Source: Verrucomicrobiia bacterium (GTDB taxonomy: Bacteria; Verrucomicrobiota; Verrucomicrobiia; Limisphaerales; CAIMTB01). From it: DNA of 54,002 nucleotides. The notes under the pieces were generated by a model. It was not told the origin of the DNA, ran no database searches, and worked only from the letters and a program-made list of their open reading frames with translations. The position numbers and the translations under genes were made by a program. Positions 39,740 through 50,959 of this stretch are shown piece by piece (positions within the stretch are counted from its first letter, which is position 1; every line of letters begins with the position of its first letter). The DNA lies in NCBI GenBank assembly GCA_019634625.1, contig JAHCBA010000043.1, forward strand, positions 1-54,002. Reading direction: 5' to 3'.

Positions 39740-41065
39740 ATGAAATCCAAGACAGTCATTCGCGGGACCGGCGCCTGGCGCCGGATGACCCATTGCGGTT
39801 TGCGCGTGGGAGGCGGCGCACTGATTGCCGGTGCGGCACTCGCTCCGGAGGCGGCGTTGGGGGCGGACCCGACGCGCATCGACCGGATTGAGCGCGAGAA
39901 CCGGGAACTTCGGGACCGCCTCCAATCCCTGGAGAATGTCGCGCAACGGGCCGGCATCCTTCCCAGCGGGCAGCCAGCCCCAAGGATCGTGTCCTCACTC
40001 TCCGAGATCTCCCTCTCCGGCATGGTGCAGGCGTCCTACTTCTACAACTCGAACGAACCGGTCGATCAGGACATCGACGGCAACCCGATCAAGGGCGCGT
40101 CGGACGGCTACCTCTGGAACACCACCCACAATTCCTTCTCGATCAACAAGGTGAAGCTCACGCTGGCCAGCAAGCCGGTCGAGCGCAGCGGGGACACATG
40201 GGACGCCGGATTCCGGGTGTCGATGATCTGGGGCGAGGACGCTCCGGTGCTCAACACCGGCGGCGAACGACAGGGCCTCGAGGATCTCCGCGAAGCCTAC
40301 ATCGAACTCAATGCCCCCATCGGCACCGGCCTCAACATCCGGGCCGGCCAGCTCATCTCCCTGCTGAACTTCGAATCCGGCGACGGCGGCGCGGTCAATC
40401 CCAACTTCTCCCAGGGGTACCAGTGGTTCTTCACCGGCAATGGCCCGGCCGCCGGCGTGCAACTGGGATACACCTTCACCGACTGGCTCGACATGAAGGT
40501 CCGCGTCCAGAACGGCATGTACGCCGGCGCCGTGGACAACAATGACGCCAAGACCGTGATGGGCAGCATCGGCCTCAAACCCGACGACAAAACCTGGATC
40601 AATCTGATCGGGTTCGGCGGACGTGAGAACGCCTCGACCTCCGTCGCCGGCGGCTCGGTTCTGGCCGGCCGCAAGTTCGGGGAACGCCTCAACACGGGCT
40701 TCGAGTTCGACTACTTCAACTTCGACCCGGTCTCCGGTCCCTCCGCCGACCTGTGGTCGGTCGGCGCCTGGATCTGGTACGAGTTCAATCCGAAGTTCGG
40801 CATCGCCCTCCGCGGTGAGTACCTCGACGATCCGGACGGCGGCGGCCTCAAGGGCATCACCCTCCCCGGCCGCCCGGGCAGCGCCATCCTCTCGGCCGAC
40901 CCCGACGGCAGCCTCTCCAGCCTGACTCTCACCCTCAATTTCAGCCCGGCGCCGAATGTCCGGATCCAGCCCGAAATCCGGTACGACCACACCTCGTACG
41001 CGGGCGGCTTCGACGGGCACCGGGACCGCTTCATCTTCGGGGCGGGGGTGAGTTACCTCTTCTGA
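39740..41065 (+). CDS. Outer-membrane beta-barrel porin preceding the urea transporter genes
   Basis: 441 aa from ATG 39740, which gives a signal peptide (VGGGALIAGAALAPEAALGA); the frame is open to 39611 through the promoter. A short coiled coil (IDRIERENRELRDRLQSLENVAQRAG) follows, as in trimeric porins. The rest alternates aromatic and polar beta-strands (ISLSGMVQASYFYNSNEP, FRVSMIWGEDAP, LNIRAGQLISLLNFESG, VGAWIWYEFNPKFGIALRGEY) and ends in a terminal aromatic strand FGAGVSYLF. Outer membrane location is likely. Placement 66 bp before urtA and behind a sigma-54 promoter suggests a role in urea or short-amide entry (inference). Confidence 0.78.
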   Translation: MKSKTVIRGTGAWRRMTHCGLRVGGGALIAGAALAPEAALGADPTRIDRIERENRELRDRLQSLENVAQRAGILPSGQPAPRIVSSLSEISLSGMVQASYFYNSNEPVDQDIDGNPIKGASDGYLWNTTHNSFSINKVKLTLASKPVERSGDTWDAGFRVSMIWGEDAPVLNTGGERQGLEDLREAYIELNAPIGTGLNIRAGQLISLLNFESGDGGAVNPNFSQGYQWFFTGNGPAAGVQLGYTFTDWLDMKVRVQNGMYAGAVDNNDAKTVMGSIGLKPDDKTWINLIGFGGRENASTSVAGGSVLAGRKFGERLNTGFEFDYFNFDPVSGPSADLWSVGAWIWYEFNPKFGIALRGEYLDDPDGGGLKGITLPGRPGSAILSADPDGSLSSLTLTLNFSPAPNVRIQPEIRYDHTSYAGGFDGHRDRFIFGAGVSYLF

Positions 41066-41131
41066 ACCCAGTTCCCTACCAAACCTCACAACCTCACTCG
41101 AAACGAATATCCTTACACTCACGTATCCATC

Positions 41132-42388
41132 ATGAAGCTCACCCTCCAACGAATCCTCTGCGCGCTGGGACTGACCGTTCTGGCGACCACCGCCCAGGCT
41201 GCCGCCGCCACCGTGAAGGTCGGGGTGCTGCACTCCCTCAGCGGCACCATGGCCATCAGCGAGACGTCCCTCAAGGACGTCCTCCTGTTCACCTTCGACG
41301 AGATCAACAAGGCCGGCGGCGTGAAGGCCGGCGGCCAGTCGTACATGATCGAGCCGGTGGTGATCGATCCCGCCTCCAACTGGCCCCTGTTCGCCGAAAA
41401 AGCCCGGCAGCTCCTCGAACAGGACAAGGTCGCCGTGGTCTTCGGCTGCTGGACGTCGGTGAGCCGAAAAGCCGTGCTGCCGGTGTTCGAGCAGCTCAAC
41501 GGCCTCCTCTTCTATCCCGTCCAGTACGAGGGCGAGGAGCTGTCCCGTAATATCTTCTACACCGCCGAGGCGGTGAATCAGCAGGCCATCCCCGCCGTGG
41601 ATTACATGCTCGGCGAGGGCAAGAGGAAATTCTATCTCCTCGGCTCGGATTATGTCTATCCCCGGACCACCAACAAGATCCTCAAGGATTATCTCCGCCT
41701 GAAGGGAATCCCCGATTCGGATATCCACGAGATCTACACCCCGTTCGGTCACACCGACTACCAGACCATCGTCGCCGAGATCAAACGGTTCGCCGCCGGC
41801 GGCGGGGCCTGCGTCATCAGCACCCTCAACGGCGACACCAATGTCCCGTTCTTCAAGGAGTTCGCCAACGCCGGCCTCACCGCCGTCAACTGCCCCGTGG
41901 TGTCGTTCTCCATCTCCGAGGATGAGTTCCGCGGGCTGCCCGCCAAGGACCTCGCCGGCCATCTCGGCTGCTGGACCTATTTCATGTCCATCCGCACGCC
42001 CGAAAACACCCGGTTCGTCCGTGACTTCACCGCATGGCTCCGGCGGCCGACCATCACCGGGGTGAATTACCGCGTAACCGGCATCGACTCGCGCCGGCGC
42101 GTGACCTGCAGCCCCATGAACCTCTCGCGCATCGGTGTCCACCTCTGGAAACAGGCCGTCGAGAAGGCCGGAACCTTCGATGTGGACAGGGTCCGCGAAG
42201 CCATGATCGGACAGACCTTCCTGGGCCCCGCCGGCCAGGTCACCATGCAGGCCAATCATCACCTGGTGAACAACGTGTACATCGGCGAAACCCTGGCCTC
42301 GGGGCAGTTCAAGATCATCAAGACCATCCCCGGCGTCGCCGCCGAACCCTTCAGCGAGAAATTCCTGGGCGCGATGGCCGCGCGTTGA
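41132..42388 (+). CDS. urtA: Urea ABC transporter substrate-binding protein UrtA
   Basis: 418 aa with a signal peptide ending [86 protein letters not shown] and [17 protein letters not shown] are the conserved UrtA segments (Leu/Ile/Val-binding fold). It binds urea or short amides in the periplasm and delivers them to UrtBC. First gene of urtABCDE; a strong hairpin separates it from urtB, as often seen when the binding protein is made in excess. Confidence 0.96.
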   Translation: MKLTLQRILCALGLTVLATTAQAAAATVKVGVLHSLSGTMAISETSLKDVLLFTFDEINKAGGVKAGGQSYMIEPVVIDPASNWPLFAEKARQLLEQDKVAVVFGCWTSVSRKAVLPVFEQLNGLLFYPVQYEGEELSRNIFYTAEAVNQQAIPAVDYMLGEGKRKFYLLGSDYVYPRTTNKILKDYLRLKGIPDSDIHEIYTPFGHTDYQTIVAEIKRFAAGGGACVISTLNGDTNVPFFKEFANAGLTAVNCPVVSFSISEDEFRGLPAKDLAGHLGCWTYFMSIRTPENTRFVRDFTAWLRRPTITGVNYRVTGIDSRRRVTCSPMNLSRIGVHLWKQAVEKAGTFDVDRVREAMIGQTFLGPAGQVTMQANHHLVNNVYIGETLASGQFKIIKTIPGVAAEPFSEKFLGAMAAR

Positions 42389-42420
42389 CGCGCCGCTCCG
42401 CCCGGACGAGGGACAGAAAG

Positions 42421-42452
42421 GGAGGCGGGCCCAGTGCTCGGGGCCCGCCTCC
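42421..42452 (+). other. Intercistronic hairpin between urtA and urtB
   Basis: A perfect 12-bp G/C-rich stem, GGAGGCGGGCCC at 42421-42432 and its complement at 42441-42452, with an 8-base loop and no T-run after it. Probably an mRNA-stabilising or partial-termination element raising urtA relative to urtBCDE, rather than a full terminator. Confidence 0.65.
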
Positions 42453-42494
42453 TGATGACGACCGGTTCCCATTCCATTTCCGAACTCTGACCGC

Positions 42495-44195
42495 ATGGTG
42501 GCCCGATTCCTTCCCGCATGGTGGGCGCTGCTCCTGGTGATGACCGCTCCCGCTGTCTCGGGAGCCCTCCCCGCCAGCCCCGCGCCGGTGCCGGCCTCCC
42601 GGGCCACCCTGGTCGAGGCGATCCTCGGCGACGATCCCGACGAACGCGCCGAACGGCTCCGGGAACTCGCCGACGCCGAGGATCCCATGCTGGTTCCCGT
42701 GCTGACCGCATGGCGCGGCGGCTCCCTTTACCTGGATGATTCCGCCGAGCCCCCGGTCCCCTTCCTCCTCGACCCGCAGGAGGACGAGGAGGGCCGCTCC
42801 CGCGGAATCCGCGTGGCCGACGGCGCCTTCCTCCTCGATGAGGACGGCAACCCGCGCTGGTTCGAGTCGTTCGAACTGTTTCCCGTGGACTCCGACAACG
42901 ACGTGCGCCGGCTGGTCAAGACGATCCTCGACCTGGCCACCATGTCGTCCGGCACGGCCCGCGCCCGGGCGGACGCCATCCGGACCCTCGGGCTCGAACG
43001 GAACCCCGAATATCTCCCGCGGTTCGAGGCGCGTCTCGAGATCGAGGAGTCGGCCATGGTCCGAAGGGCCTTGCGCGAGGCCCAGGCGGTGACGCGCATG
43101 GCGGGCGACGATTCCCAGGAGCGGCTCGAGGCCGTCCGGGAACTCGGCCTGCTCAGATCGATCGGCGCACTCGGCCTGCTTCGTGACCTGAGCAACCAAC
43201 TCGAGACCGATCCGGACTCCGGCGACCCGGAACTCCGCCGGGCGCTGCGCCGCAGCATCGCCGCCATCGAGAATCACATGGCCTGGGGCAGCTTCTTCGG
43301 AACCGCCTTCCGCGGCCTGAGCCTCGGCGCCGTCCTGCTGATCGCCGCCCTTGGCCTGGCCATCACCTTCGGCCTGATGGGCGTCATCAACATGGCCCAC
43401 GGGGAGGTGATGATGGTGGGGGCCTACTCGGCCTATGTGATGCAGACCGTCTTCGCGGGCTGGTTCGGCACCTCGGGGACGGGCTTCGACCTCTACTTCC
43501 TCGCCGCCATTCCCTTCTCGTTCCTGACCGCCGGACTGGTGGGACTGGCGCTGGAACGTGGCGTGATCCGCTTTCTCTACCGCCGCCCCCTCGAGTCCCT
43601 GCTGGCAACCTGGGGAGTCAGTCTCCTCCTCCAGCAACTGTTCCGGCATGTGTTCGGCGCGGCCAACGTTCAGGTGAGTTCCCCAAGCTGGCTCAGCGGC
43701 AGCCTGGTGATCCGGGACGTCCTCCTGGCCTACAACCGGATGTTCGTCATCGCCTTCGCGCTCTCCATCGTGCTCGGCACCTACCTCCTGCTCACCCGCA
43801 CCTCCCTCGGACTTCAGATCCGGGCGGTGATGCAGAACCGGCCCATGGCCTCCGCCCTCGGCGTCCGCACCGAACGGGTGAACATGCTCACCTTCGCCTT
43901 CGGCTCCGGCCTCGCCGGAATGGCGGGCGCCTGCCTGTCCCAGCTCGGCAATGTCGGCCCGAGCCTCGGCCAGAGTCACATCGTGGACTGCTTCATGGTG
44001 GTGGTCCTCGGCGGGATCGGCAGCCTGGTGGGCACCGTGTTCGCCGCCCTGGGAATCGGATTCGCCGACCAGATTCTCCAACCCTGGATGGGGGCGGTCA
44101 TGGGCAAGATCACCGTGCTCACCGCCATCATTCTCTTCCTGCAATGGCGCCCCTCCGGCCTGGTCGCCATCCGCAGCCGCAATCTCGAAGGATGA
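42495..44195 (+). CDS. urtB: Urea ABC transporter permease UrtB
   Basis: 566 aa. A signal peptide and a periplasmic helical domain of about 250 residues (HEAT-like: [26 protein letters not shown] and [26 protein letters not shown]) precede the LivH-type permease, as is normal for UrtB. The membrane part starts near [38 protein letters not shown]. It forms the inner-membrane pore with UrtC. The stop overlaps the urtC start (ATGA). Confidence 0.95.
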   Translation: MVARFLPAWWALLLVMTAPAVSGALPASPAPVPASRATLVEAILGDDPDERAERLRELADAEDPMLVPVLTAWRGGSLYLDDSAEPPVPFLLDPQEDEEGRSRGIRVADGAFLLDEDGNPRWFESFELFPVDSDNDVRRLVKTILDLATMSSGTARARADAIRTLGLERNPEYLPRFEARLEIEESAMVRRALREAQAVTRMAGDDSQERLEAVRELGLLRSIGALGLLRDLSNQLETDPDSGDPELRRALRRSIAAIENHMAWGSFFGTAFRGLSLGAVLLIAALGLAITFGLMGVINMAHGEVMMVGAYSAYVMQTVFAGWFGTSGTGFDLYFLAAIPFSFLTAGLVGLALERGVIRFLYRRPLESLLATWGVSLLLQQLFRHVFGAANVQVSSPSWLSGSLVIRDVLLAYNRMFVIAFALSIVLGTYLLLTRTSLGLQIRAVMQNRPMASALGVRTERVNMLTFAFGSGLAGMAGACLSQLGNVGPSLGQSHIVDCFMVVVLGGIGSLVGTVFAALGIGFADQILQPWMGAVMGKITVLTAIILFLQWRPSGLVAIRSRNLEG

Positions 44196-45355
44196 GTTCA
44201 ACCCGACCCATTTCCCGTCTCGAGGCGTGCGTGGTGGCCGCCCTGGCCCTGCTCGGCCTCGTGGTGCTGCCGTGTCTCAACGCCTTTCTCGAACCCGGCC
44301 ATCCGCTGCATGTCAGCAATTTCACCATCACCGTGTACGGGAAATACCTGTGCTACGCCGTGCTGGCCGTCGGGGTCAACCTGCTCTGGGGCTATACCGG
44401 CCTCCTCAGCCTCGGCCAGGCACTCTTCTTCTCCCTCGGCGGATACGCCCTGGGCATGCACCTCATGCTCATGATCGGCAACCTCGGACAATACCGCGCC
44501 GACATCCCGGATTTCATGGTCTTTCTCGAGTTCCCCAAACGCTACCCGGACACCGGCGGATTGCCGCCCCACTGGGTGCCGTTCCGGAGCTTCTGGTTCG
44601 CCGCCGCCGCGGTGCTCTGGGTCCCCGGCCTGGTGGCCTTCGTCTTCGGCTGGCTCGCCTTCCGCTCCCGCATCAAGGGCGTGTACTTCTCCATCCTCAG
44701 CCAGGCCCTCACCTACGCGGCCACCCTCATGTTCTTCCGGAATGACTTCACCTTCGGAGGCAACAACGGCCTGACAGACTTCAAGTTCATCCTGGGAGCC
44801 GACATCAATTCCCCCGCCACCAAGCGTGCCCTCTACATCGCCTCCGGCGTCCTCCTGCTCGGCGTGTATCTCCTCTGCCGCTGGCTCACCTCCACCCGCT
44901 TCGGCCTCATCCAGCGGGCCATCCGTGACAGCGAAAACCGCGTCCTCTTCTCCGGGTACGCGACGGCCAATTTCAAACTCTTCGTCTTCGTGCTGTCCGC
45001 CATGATCTGCGGCCTCGGCGGGGCCCTCTTCGTCCCCCAGGCCGGCATCATCAATCCCAGCGAGATGGCACCCGACAAGTCCCTCGAGGCCGTGGTCTGG
45101 TGCGCCGTCGGCGGTCGCGGCAATCTCTTCGGACCCATCCTCGGCGCCGTGACCGTCAATGCCCTCAAAAGCTACGCCACCCGCGCCTTCGCCGAACAAT
45201 GGCTCTATGTCCTCGGCGCCCTGTTCATCGGGGTCACCCTCTTCCTCCCGGGCGGCCTCATCGGCCTCCCCGCCCAGATTCGCGATGCCCTCCGCCGGCG
45301 CCGCGCCGCGAAACAGCCGGAGCCAGGCTCCCCAGCCCCGGAGGACCGGCCGTGA
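44192..45355 (+). CDS. urtC: Urea ABC transporter permease UrtC
   Basis: 387 aa from ATG 44192 in a 4-bp overlap with urtB. A LivM-type permease with about ten helices: [45 protein letters not shown] and [51 protein letters not shown] is the UrtC cytoplasmic coupling segment. Its stop overlaps the GTG start of urtD. Confidence 0.95.
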   Translation: MSSTRPISRLEACVVAALALLGLVVLPCLNAFLEPGHPLHVSNFTITVYGKYLCYAVLAVGVNLLWGYTGLLSLGQALFFSLGGYALGMHLMLMIGNLGQYRADIPDFMVFLEFPKRYPDTGGLPPHWVPFRSFWFAAAAVLWVPGLVAFVFGWLAFRSRIKGVYFSILSQALTYAATLMFFRNDFTFGGNNGLTDFKFILGADINSPATKRALYIASGVLLLGVYLLCRWLTSTRFGLIQRAIRDSENRVLFSGYATANFKLFVFVLSAMICGLGGALFVPQAGIINPSEMAPDKSLEAVVWCAVGGRGNLFGPILGAVTVNALKSYATRAFAEQWLYVLGALFIGVTLFLPGGLIGLPAQIRDALRRRRAAKQPEPGSPAPEDRP

Positions 45356-46137
45356 TCACCCCCAAGCCGTTCCGCCTCGCCCTCGAGGGCGTGGACAAGG
45401 CCTTCGACGGCTTCAAGGCCATCACCCAGCTCAGTCTCTACCTCGAGGACGGTGAACTCCGGGTCATCATCGGCCCCAACGGCGCCGGGAAGAGCACCAT
45501 GCTCGATCTCATCACCGGACGCACCCGCCCCGACCGGGGCAGTATCGAGTTCGCCGGCTCGATCGATCTCACCCGCCTCAATGAGTATCAGATCAACCGG
45601 CTCGGCATCGGCCGGAAGTTCCAGACCCCGTCGGTCTATGGATCTCACACGGTCTTCGAAAACATCTGGTTGTCCCTCGAGGGGCCCCGCGGCGTCTGGC
45701 ATTCCCTCTTCGCCCGCATCACCCGGACCCAGCGCGAACGCATCGCCGAGGTCCTCGAGATCGTCGGCCTGTCCGCCCACGCCAACCGCGCCGCCGGAAC
45801 ACTCTCCCACGGCCAGAAACAGTGGCTCGAAATCGGCATGCTCCTCGCCCAGAATCCCAAGGTGCTCCTCGTCGATGAACCCGCCGCCGGAATGACCGAC
45901 GAGGAAACCGCCCGCACCGGCGAACTCCTCCTCAGCCTCGCCGGACAACACACCATCGTCGTCATCGAACATGACATGGCCTTCGTCCGCCAGATCGCCC
46001 GCAAGGTCACCGTCCTCCACCAGGGCAGCGTCCTCTGCGAAGGCACCGTCGATGAGGTGCAGAACGACGAACGCGTCATCGAGGTCTATCTCGGCCGCAA
46101 GAAGAAATCCCAGCCTGTCCCCGGATGCTCAACCTGA
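45352..46137 (+). CDS. urtD: Urea ABC transporter ATP-binding protein UrtD
   Basis: 261 aa from a GTG start at 45352 (GTGA overlap with urtC). Walker [10 protein letters not shown], signature [13 protein letters not shown] and Walker [17 protein letters not shown], with the H-loop VIEHDM, define an ABC ATPase of the LivG/UrtD type. It energises urea import with UrtE. Its 3' end overlaps urtE by 13 bp. Confidence 0.95.
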   Translation: MITPKPFRLALEGVDKAFDGFKAITQLSLYLEDGELRVIIGPNGAGKSTMLDLITGRTRPDRGSIEFAGSIDLTRLNEYQINRLGIGRKFQTPSVYGSHTVFENIWLSLEGPRGVWHSLFARITRTQRERIAEVLEIVGLSAHANRAAGTLSHGQKQWLEIGMLLAQNPKVLLVDEPAAGMTDEETARTGELLLSLAGQHTIVVIEHDMAFVRQIARKVTVLHQGSVLCEGTVDEVQNDERVIEVYLGRKKKSQPVPGCST

Positions 46138-46886
46138 ACGACATCACCGTCGCCTACGACGGCTCCCGCATCCTCCGCGGGGTGAGTCTCACCGTGGGTC
46201 GCGGCGAGGTGGTCTGCCTCATGGGCCGCAACGGCGTCGGCAAAACCACCACCCTCAAGGCCGTCGTCGGCCATGTCCGACCCGAATCCGGCTCGGTCCG
46301 CCTCGGTGACGCCACCCTGACCGGACTTTCCCCGGACCGGCGCGCCCGCCTCGGCCTGGGCTATGTGCCCCAGGGACGCGACATCTTCCCGAACCTCACC
46401 GTGGACGAAAACCTGAGGATCGGCGCCATCGCCCAGGGACGCCGCCTCAACGGTGAACTCGAACGGGTCTTCGACCTGTTTCCCGTCCTCCGCGACATGC
46501 CGTCCCGCAAGGGCGGCGTGCTGAGCGGCGGACAACAGCAGCAACTGGCCATCGGCCGGGCCCTCCTCACCAACCCTTCCGTCCTCCTCCTCGACGAACC
46601 CACCGAGGGCATTCAGCCGAATGTCATCGACCAGATCGGGGACACGATCAAAAAACTCCGCACCCACGGCCTGTCCGGCAGTCACGACTACGCCGGCGAG
46701 ATCGGCGACGCCATCCGGCGGCTCCGGGCCGAGGGACGCCTCGGGATCCTGCTGGTCGAACAGTATCTCGATTTCTGCCTCGAGGTCGGAGACCGGTTCT
46801 ATGTGATGGACCGCGGTGCTGTGGTGGCCCAGGGACCGATCGGAAGCCTCGATGAGGCAATCGTGAAGCGGTATCTCACCGTATGA
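46125..46886 (+). CDS. urtE: Urea ABC transporter ATP-binding protein UrtE with internal duplication
   Basis: 253 aa, about 22 longer than usual. Walker A GRNGVGKTT (34-42), LSGGQQQQLAIGRAL and Walker B VLLLDEPTEGIQPNVI identify UrtE/LivF; VEQYLDF is the H-loop equivalent. Oddity: IGDTIKKLRTHG at 171-182 and IGDAIRRLRAEG at 193-204 are repeats 22 codons apart, so the helix after the D-loop appears duplicated in frame. The gene is otherwise intact. The stop overlaps ureD by 4 bp, so transporter and urease genes are co-translated. Confidence 0.93.
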   Translation: MLNLNDITVAYDGSRILRGVSLTVGRGEVVCLMGRNGVGKTTTLKAVVGHVRPESGSVRLGDATLTGLSPDRRARLGLGYVPQGRDIFPNLTVDENLRIGAIAQGRRLNGELERVFDLFPVLRDMPSRKGGVLSGGQQQQLAIGRALLTNPSVLLLDEPTEGIQPNVIDQIGDTIKKLRTHGLSGSHDYAGEIGDAIRRLRAEGRLGILLVEQYLDFCLEVGDRFYVMDRGAVVAQGPIGSLDEAIVKRYLTV

Positions 46887-47758
46887 CCGGTCCCCTGCGC
46901 GACGCCGATCTCCTGTCCGCGTCTCCCTCTCAGACCGGCGCGGAATCCGGAGCCGCGCGGCTCGAGGTCGCATGCGTGGACGGTGCGACCGCCGTGACCT
47001 CCGCGTACAGCCGCAGCCCGATGCGGCTGCTCGTCCCGGTGGCGCGCGGGGCAAGCGTCTGGGCCTACACCGCCAGCTTCGGCGGCGGATGCGTGGCCGG
47101 TGACCGCTCCTCCCTCGACCTCCAGTTGGGCGCCGGAACGCGCTGCTTCGTCGGCACCCAGTCGTCCGGCAAGGTCTATCGCAACCCCGAGGCCAGACCT
47201 TCCGGTCACCTCACCCGGGCCACGCTCGGCCCCGGCTCCCTGCTGGTGTTCGCGCCGGACCCGGTGCAGGCCTTCGCCGACTCGGTGTATCTCCAGCGGC
47301 AGGTGTTCTCCCTCGAGGCCGGTGCCGGCCTGGTGCTCCTGGATGGACTGACGGCCGGACGGGTGGCCCGCGGGGAACGCTGGGCCTTCACCCGCCTCCA
47401 AAGTCACAACGAGATCGTGGTCGAGGGACGTCGCCGGCTCCTCGATTCGCTTCGGCTCGATCCCGCCGACGGACCCCTGGGACTGCCTCATCGTCTCGGT
47501 CACTGCAATGCCCTGGCCGTCATGCTCCTCATCGGCCCGCCCGTGCGGGAGGCCGCGGCGCAACTGGCGGCAGCGTGGGCCTCACGACCGATTCCCGGTC
47601 GCAGCGCATCCCTCATCGCCAGCGCCAGCCCGGTTTCCGACGGCCTCCTCCTGCGCTTCGCCGGCCGGGATCCCGGGGAGGTGTTCCGCGAATGCCGGCG
47701 CCAGCTCGATTTCGTTCCGGGATTGCTCGGAGACGATCCCTGGGCCAGAAAGCGCTGA
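46883..47758 (+). CDS. ureD: Urease accessory protein UreD (UreH)
   Basis: 291 aa. [88 protein letters not shown] and [20 protein letters not shown] are the UreD beta-helix motifs. UreD binds apo-urease with UreF and UreG during nickel insertion. It overlaps urtE by 4 bp and lies 20 bp before ureAB. Confidence 0.94.
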   Translation: MTGPLRDADLLSASPSQTGAESGAARLEVACVDGATAVTSAYSRSPMRLLVPVARGASVWAYTASFGGGCVAGDRSSLDLQLGAGTRCFVGTQSSGKVYRNPEARPSGHLTRATLGPGSLLVFAPDPVQAFADSVYLQRQVFSLEAGAGLVLLDGLTAGRVARGERWAFTRLQSHNEIVVEGRRRLLDSLRLDPADGPLGLPHRLGHCNALAVMLLIGPPVREAAAQLAAAWASRPIPGRSASLIASASPVSDGLLLRFAGRDPGEVFRECRRQLDFVPGLLGDDPWARKR

Positions 47759-47778
47759 GGCACACCCCGTCCGTCGCC

Positions 47779-48540
47779 ATGCATCTCTCGCCCCGCGAAC
47801 TCGACAAGCTGATCCTCCACAACGCCGGGTTCCTGGCCCAGAAACGCCTCGCCCGCGGCGTGCGCCTCAACCATCCGGAAGCGGTCGCCCTCATCGCCAC
47901 GCAGCTCCTCGAGTTCATCCGCGACGGTCGCCGCGTGGCCGAGTTGATGGATCTCGGTCGCCAGTTCCTCGGAAGGCGTCAGGTCCTGCCCGGCGTGCCT
48001 TCCATGATCCACGAGGTCCAGGTCGAAGGCACCTTCCCCGACGGCACCAAGCTCGTCACCGTGCACCATCCGGTCTCCCGCGAACACGGAGACCTCGCGC
48101 TCGCCCTCTACGGCAGCTTCCTTCCCGTCCCCGATCCGGAACGGTTCCCGGCAATGCCCGATGAACCCGAACCCGGCGCCTTCGAAATCGCCGACGGTGA
48201 CCTCGACCTGAATGCGGGCCGCACCACCATCGAGCTTCCCGTCACCAACCTGGGCGACCGCCCCGTCCAGGTCGGCAGTCACTACCACTTCATCGAAACC
48301 AACCCCCGCCTCGAGTTCGATCGCGAAAAGGCCTACGGGCGCCGCCTCCACATCCCCGCCGGCACCGCCGTCCGCTTCGAGCCGGGCGAGACACGCACCG
48401 TGACGCTCGTGAACATCGGCGGCGACCGGGTGATCCGGGGCGGCAACGGACTCGCCTCGGGCCCGGTCTCGGAAGCCGGGCGTCGCGCCGCCATGGAAAC
48501 CGTCCTCGCCCGCGGCTTTGCCCACCGTCCCCAGCCATGA
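47779..48540 (+). CDS. ureAB: Urease gamma-beta fusion subunit UreAB
   Basis: 253 aa from ATG 47779. Residues 1-100 are the gamma subunit ([71 protein letters not shown]). From about 150 on is the beta subunit ([50 protein letters not shown]). Fused gamma-beta subunits are known from Helicobacter and some actinobacteria. The linker of about 35 residues carries [18 protein letters not shown]. The stop overlaps the ureC start (ATGA). Confidence 0.95.
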   Translation: MHLSPRELDKLILHNAGFLAQKRLARGVRLNHPEAVALIATQLLEFIRDGRRVAELMDLGRQFLGRRQVLPGVPSMIHEVQVEGTFPDGTKLVTVHHPVSREHGDLALALYGSFLPVPDPERFPAMPDEPEPGAFEIADGDLDLNAGRTTIELPVTNLGDRPVQVGSHYHFIETNPRLEFDREKAYGRRLHIPAGTAVRFEPGETRTVTLVNIGGDRVIRGGNGLASGPVSEAGRRAAMETVLARGFAHRPQP

Positions 48541-50240
48541 ACCGACGCCACTACGCCAGCATGTTCGGCCCCACCACCGGGGACCGCGTCCGACTGGGCG
48601 ACACCGACCTGATCCTCCAGGTGGAACACGACCACACGGTGTACGGCGACGAATGCAAGTTCGGGGGCGGAAAGACGATCCGTGAAAGCATGGGCCAAGC
48701 CACCGGCGTGGCCCCCGAAGACGCCCTGGACTGCGTCATCACCAACGCCCTCATCCTCGATGTCACCGGCATCTTCAAGGCCGATGTGGGGATCAAGGAC
48801 GGCCGGATCGCCGGAGTCGGAAAGGCCGGGAACCCCGACGTCATGGCCGGGGTGACGAAGGGGATGATCGTGGGCGTGACCACCGAGGTCATCGCCGGCG
48901 AAGGCCTGCTGCTCACCGCCGGCGGACTCGATGTCCACATCCATTTCATCTGCCCCCAGCAGGCGTATGAGGCGGTGGCGTCGGGCCTCACCACCATGGT
49001 CGGCGGCGGCACCGGCCCCGCCACCGGGACCTGCGCGACCACCTGCACCCCGGGCGCCTTCCACCTCCGCGCCATGCTCCAGGCGACCGATGCGTTGCCC
49101 CTCAACTTCGGCTTCACCGGCAAAGGCAACACCGCGCTGCCCGCGGGATTGCCGGAACAAATCCTCGCCGGGGCCATCGGCCTCAAGCTCCACGAGGACT
49201 GGGGCACCACACCCGCCGCCATCGACTGCTGCCTGCGCGTCGCCGACGACGAAGACATCCAGGTCACCATCCACACCGATACCCTCAACGAGTCCGGCTT
49301 CGTCGAAACCACCCTGGCCGCCATCGCCGGGCGCACCATCCACACCTACCACTCCGAAGGCGCCGGGGGCGGTCACGCACCGGACATCCTCCGCGTCTGC
49401 TCCGAGCCCAACGTCCTCCCCAGTTCCACCAACCCGACCCGCCCGTACACCGTCAACACCCTCGATGAACACCTCGACATGCTGATGGTGTGTCATCATC
49501 TGGATCCCGACCTGCCGGAGGATGTCGCCTTCGCCGAAAGCCGCATCCGCGGAGAAACCATCGCGGCCGAGGACATCCTCCACGACCTCGGCGCCATCAG
49601 CGTCGTCTCCAGCGACAGTCAGGCCATGGGCCGGATCGGCGAGGTCATCACCCGCACCTGGCAGACCGCCGACAAAATGAAGCGCCAGCGGGGCCGGCTG
49701 CCGGAGGAGTCCGGCCCCAACGACAACCTTCGCATCAAACGGTACCTCGCGAAGTACACGCTCAATCCCGCCCTCGCCCATGGCATGGGCCATCTCCTCG
49801 GCTCGATCGAGGTCGGCAAACTCGCCGACCTGGTCCTCTGGCGCCCGGCCTTCTTCGGAGCCAAACCCGAACTCGTCCTCAAGGGCGGCTTCATTGCCTG
49901 GGCCCAGATGGGGGACCCGAACGCCAGCATCCCAACGCCGCAACCCGTGCTCATGCGCCCGATGTTCGGAGCCTATGGCCGGGCCGTCGGCCCGCACTCG
50001 ATCGCCTTCGTCAGCGAACGCTGCCGCGCCGAGGGTGTCGCCGCACAGTATGGCCTCTCCAAACGCATCGAAGCCGTCCACGGCTGCCGCGGAATCGGCA
50101 AGAAGGACATGCGCTGGAACAACGCCACCCCGCGCATCCACGTCGATCCCGAAACCTACGCCGTGACCGCCGACGGCGTGCCGCTCGTCTGCGAACCGGC
50201 CACGGTCCTGCCGCTGGCCCAGCGTTACTCCCTGTTCTAG
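48537..50240 (+). CDS. ureC: Urease alpha subunit UreC
   Basis: 567 aa. All catalytic residues fall on the standard Klebsiella numbering: nickel ligands His134 and His136 (DVHIHFI), carbamylated Lys217 (GLKLHEDWG), His246 (VTIHTD), His272 ([11 protein letters not shown]), Asp360 (SSDSQAMGR), and the flap residues Cys319-His320 (MVCHHLDP). It hydrolyses urea to ammonia and carbamate in the cytosol. It is preceded by ureAB (4-bp overlap) and followed by ureF after 7 bp. Confidence 0.98.
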   Translation: MNRRHYASMFGPTTGDRVRLGDTDLILQVEHDHTVYGDECKFGGGKTIRESMGQATGVAPEDALDCVITNALILDVTGIFKADVGIKDGRIAGVGKAGNPDVMAGVTKGMIVGVTTEVIAGEGLLLTAGGLDVHIHFICPQQAYEAVASGLTTMVGGGTGPATGTCATTCTPGAFHLRAMLQATDALPLNFGFTGKGNTALPAGLPEQILAGAIGLKLHEDWGTTPAAIDCCLRVADDEDIQVTIHTDTLNESGFVETTLAAIAGRTIHTYHSEGAGGGHAPDILRVCSEPNVLPSSTNPTRPYTVNTLDEHLDMLMVCHHLDPDLPEDVAFAESRIRGETIAAEDILHDLGAISVVSSDSQAMGRIGEVITRTWQTADKMKRQRGRLPEESGPNDNLRIKRYLAKYTLNPALAHGMGHLLGSIEVGKLADLVLWRPAFFGAKPELVLKGGFIAWAQMGDPNASIPTPQPVLMRPMFGAYGRAVGPHSIAFVSERCRAEGVAAQYGLSKRIEAVHGCRGIGKKDMRWNNATPRIHVDPETYAVTADGVPLVCEPATVLPLAQRYSLF

Positions 50241-50247
50241 CCCGGCG

Positions 50248-50943
50248 ATGGAGGGAAGCGCCGGTCCGCATCGAGGGGAGCAGGGCGCGCCCCCCGCCGC
50301 CGGCGCATCCGACTGGCTCCTGTGGCAGTTGGTGGATTCCGCACTGCCCACCGGCGGATTCGCCCACTCGGGCGGCCTCGAAGCCGCACGCCAGTTCGGG
50401 GCGGTCACCGGAGGCGCCGAACTGGCGGCCTTCCTCGAAACCAGCCTGCGCCAGACCGCCCGCGCCGCACTGCCCTACGTCAATGTCGCCTTCCGGGAAC
50501 CTGACCGCCTCGCCGAGTGGGACGCCCACTGCGACACCTGGCTGAGCAACCACGTCGCCCACCGCGCCAGCCGCCTTCAGGGCCGGGCCTTCTGGACCGC
50601 CGTCGGCCGCGCGTTCCTTCCCGGCATCGGATCGGCCCCCGAACCGGGCCACCTGGCACCCGTCTTCGGCTGGATCGCACACCGGCTTGGATTGTCCGCC
50701 GCCCAGACCGTGCGGGTGTTCCTCTTCCTGCATCTTCGGGGACTGGTCTCGGCCTCCGTACGCCTCGGAATCGTCGGCCCCCTCGAGGCCCAATCCATCC
50801 AGGGTCGCCTGGCGCCCCTCGCGGAATCCCTGGCCCGGGACGGGGCGCCCTTCGGACTCGACGACCTCGCCCAAACCGCCCCGCTGCTCGAAATCTGGCA
50901 GGCCGCCCACGACCGGCTCTACTCGCGGCTCTTCCAGAGCTGA
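50248..50943 (+). CDS. ureF: Urease accessory protein UreF
   Basis: 231 aa. LLWQLVDSALPTGGFAHSGGLEAARQFG is the UreF N-terminus, VGRAFLPG and HLAPVFGWIAHRLGLSAAQTVRVFLFLHLRGLVSASVRLGIVGPLEAQ the conserved helices. UreF works with UreD and UreG to load nickel and regulates UreG GTPase activity. Last plus-strand gene of the unit; ureG follows 16 bp away on the other strand. Confidence 0.93.
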   Translation: MEGSAGPHRGEQGAPPAAGASDWLLWQLVDSALPTGGFAHSGGLEAARQFGAVTGGAELAAFLETSLRQTARAALPYVNVAFREPDRLAEWDAHCDTWLSNHVAHRASRLQGRAFWTAVGRAFLPGIGSAPEPGHLAPVFGWIAHRLGLSAAQTVRVFLFLHLRGLVSASVRLGIVGPLEAQSIQGRLAPLAESLARDGAPFGLDDLAQTAPLLEIWQAAHDRLYSRLFQS

Positions 50944-50959
50944 ACCCACCCGACCGGAA

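Noticed and set aside
42351-44201. 616-codon minus-strand frame opposite urtB
   Set aside because: The plus strand encodes a clear UrtB; the antisense protein is low-complexity.
48333-50408. 691-codon minus-strand frame opposite ureC
   Set aside because: UreC on the plus strand has every catalytic residue; the antisense frame has no protein features.
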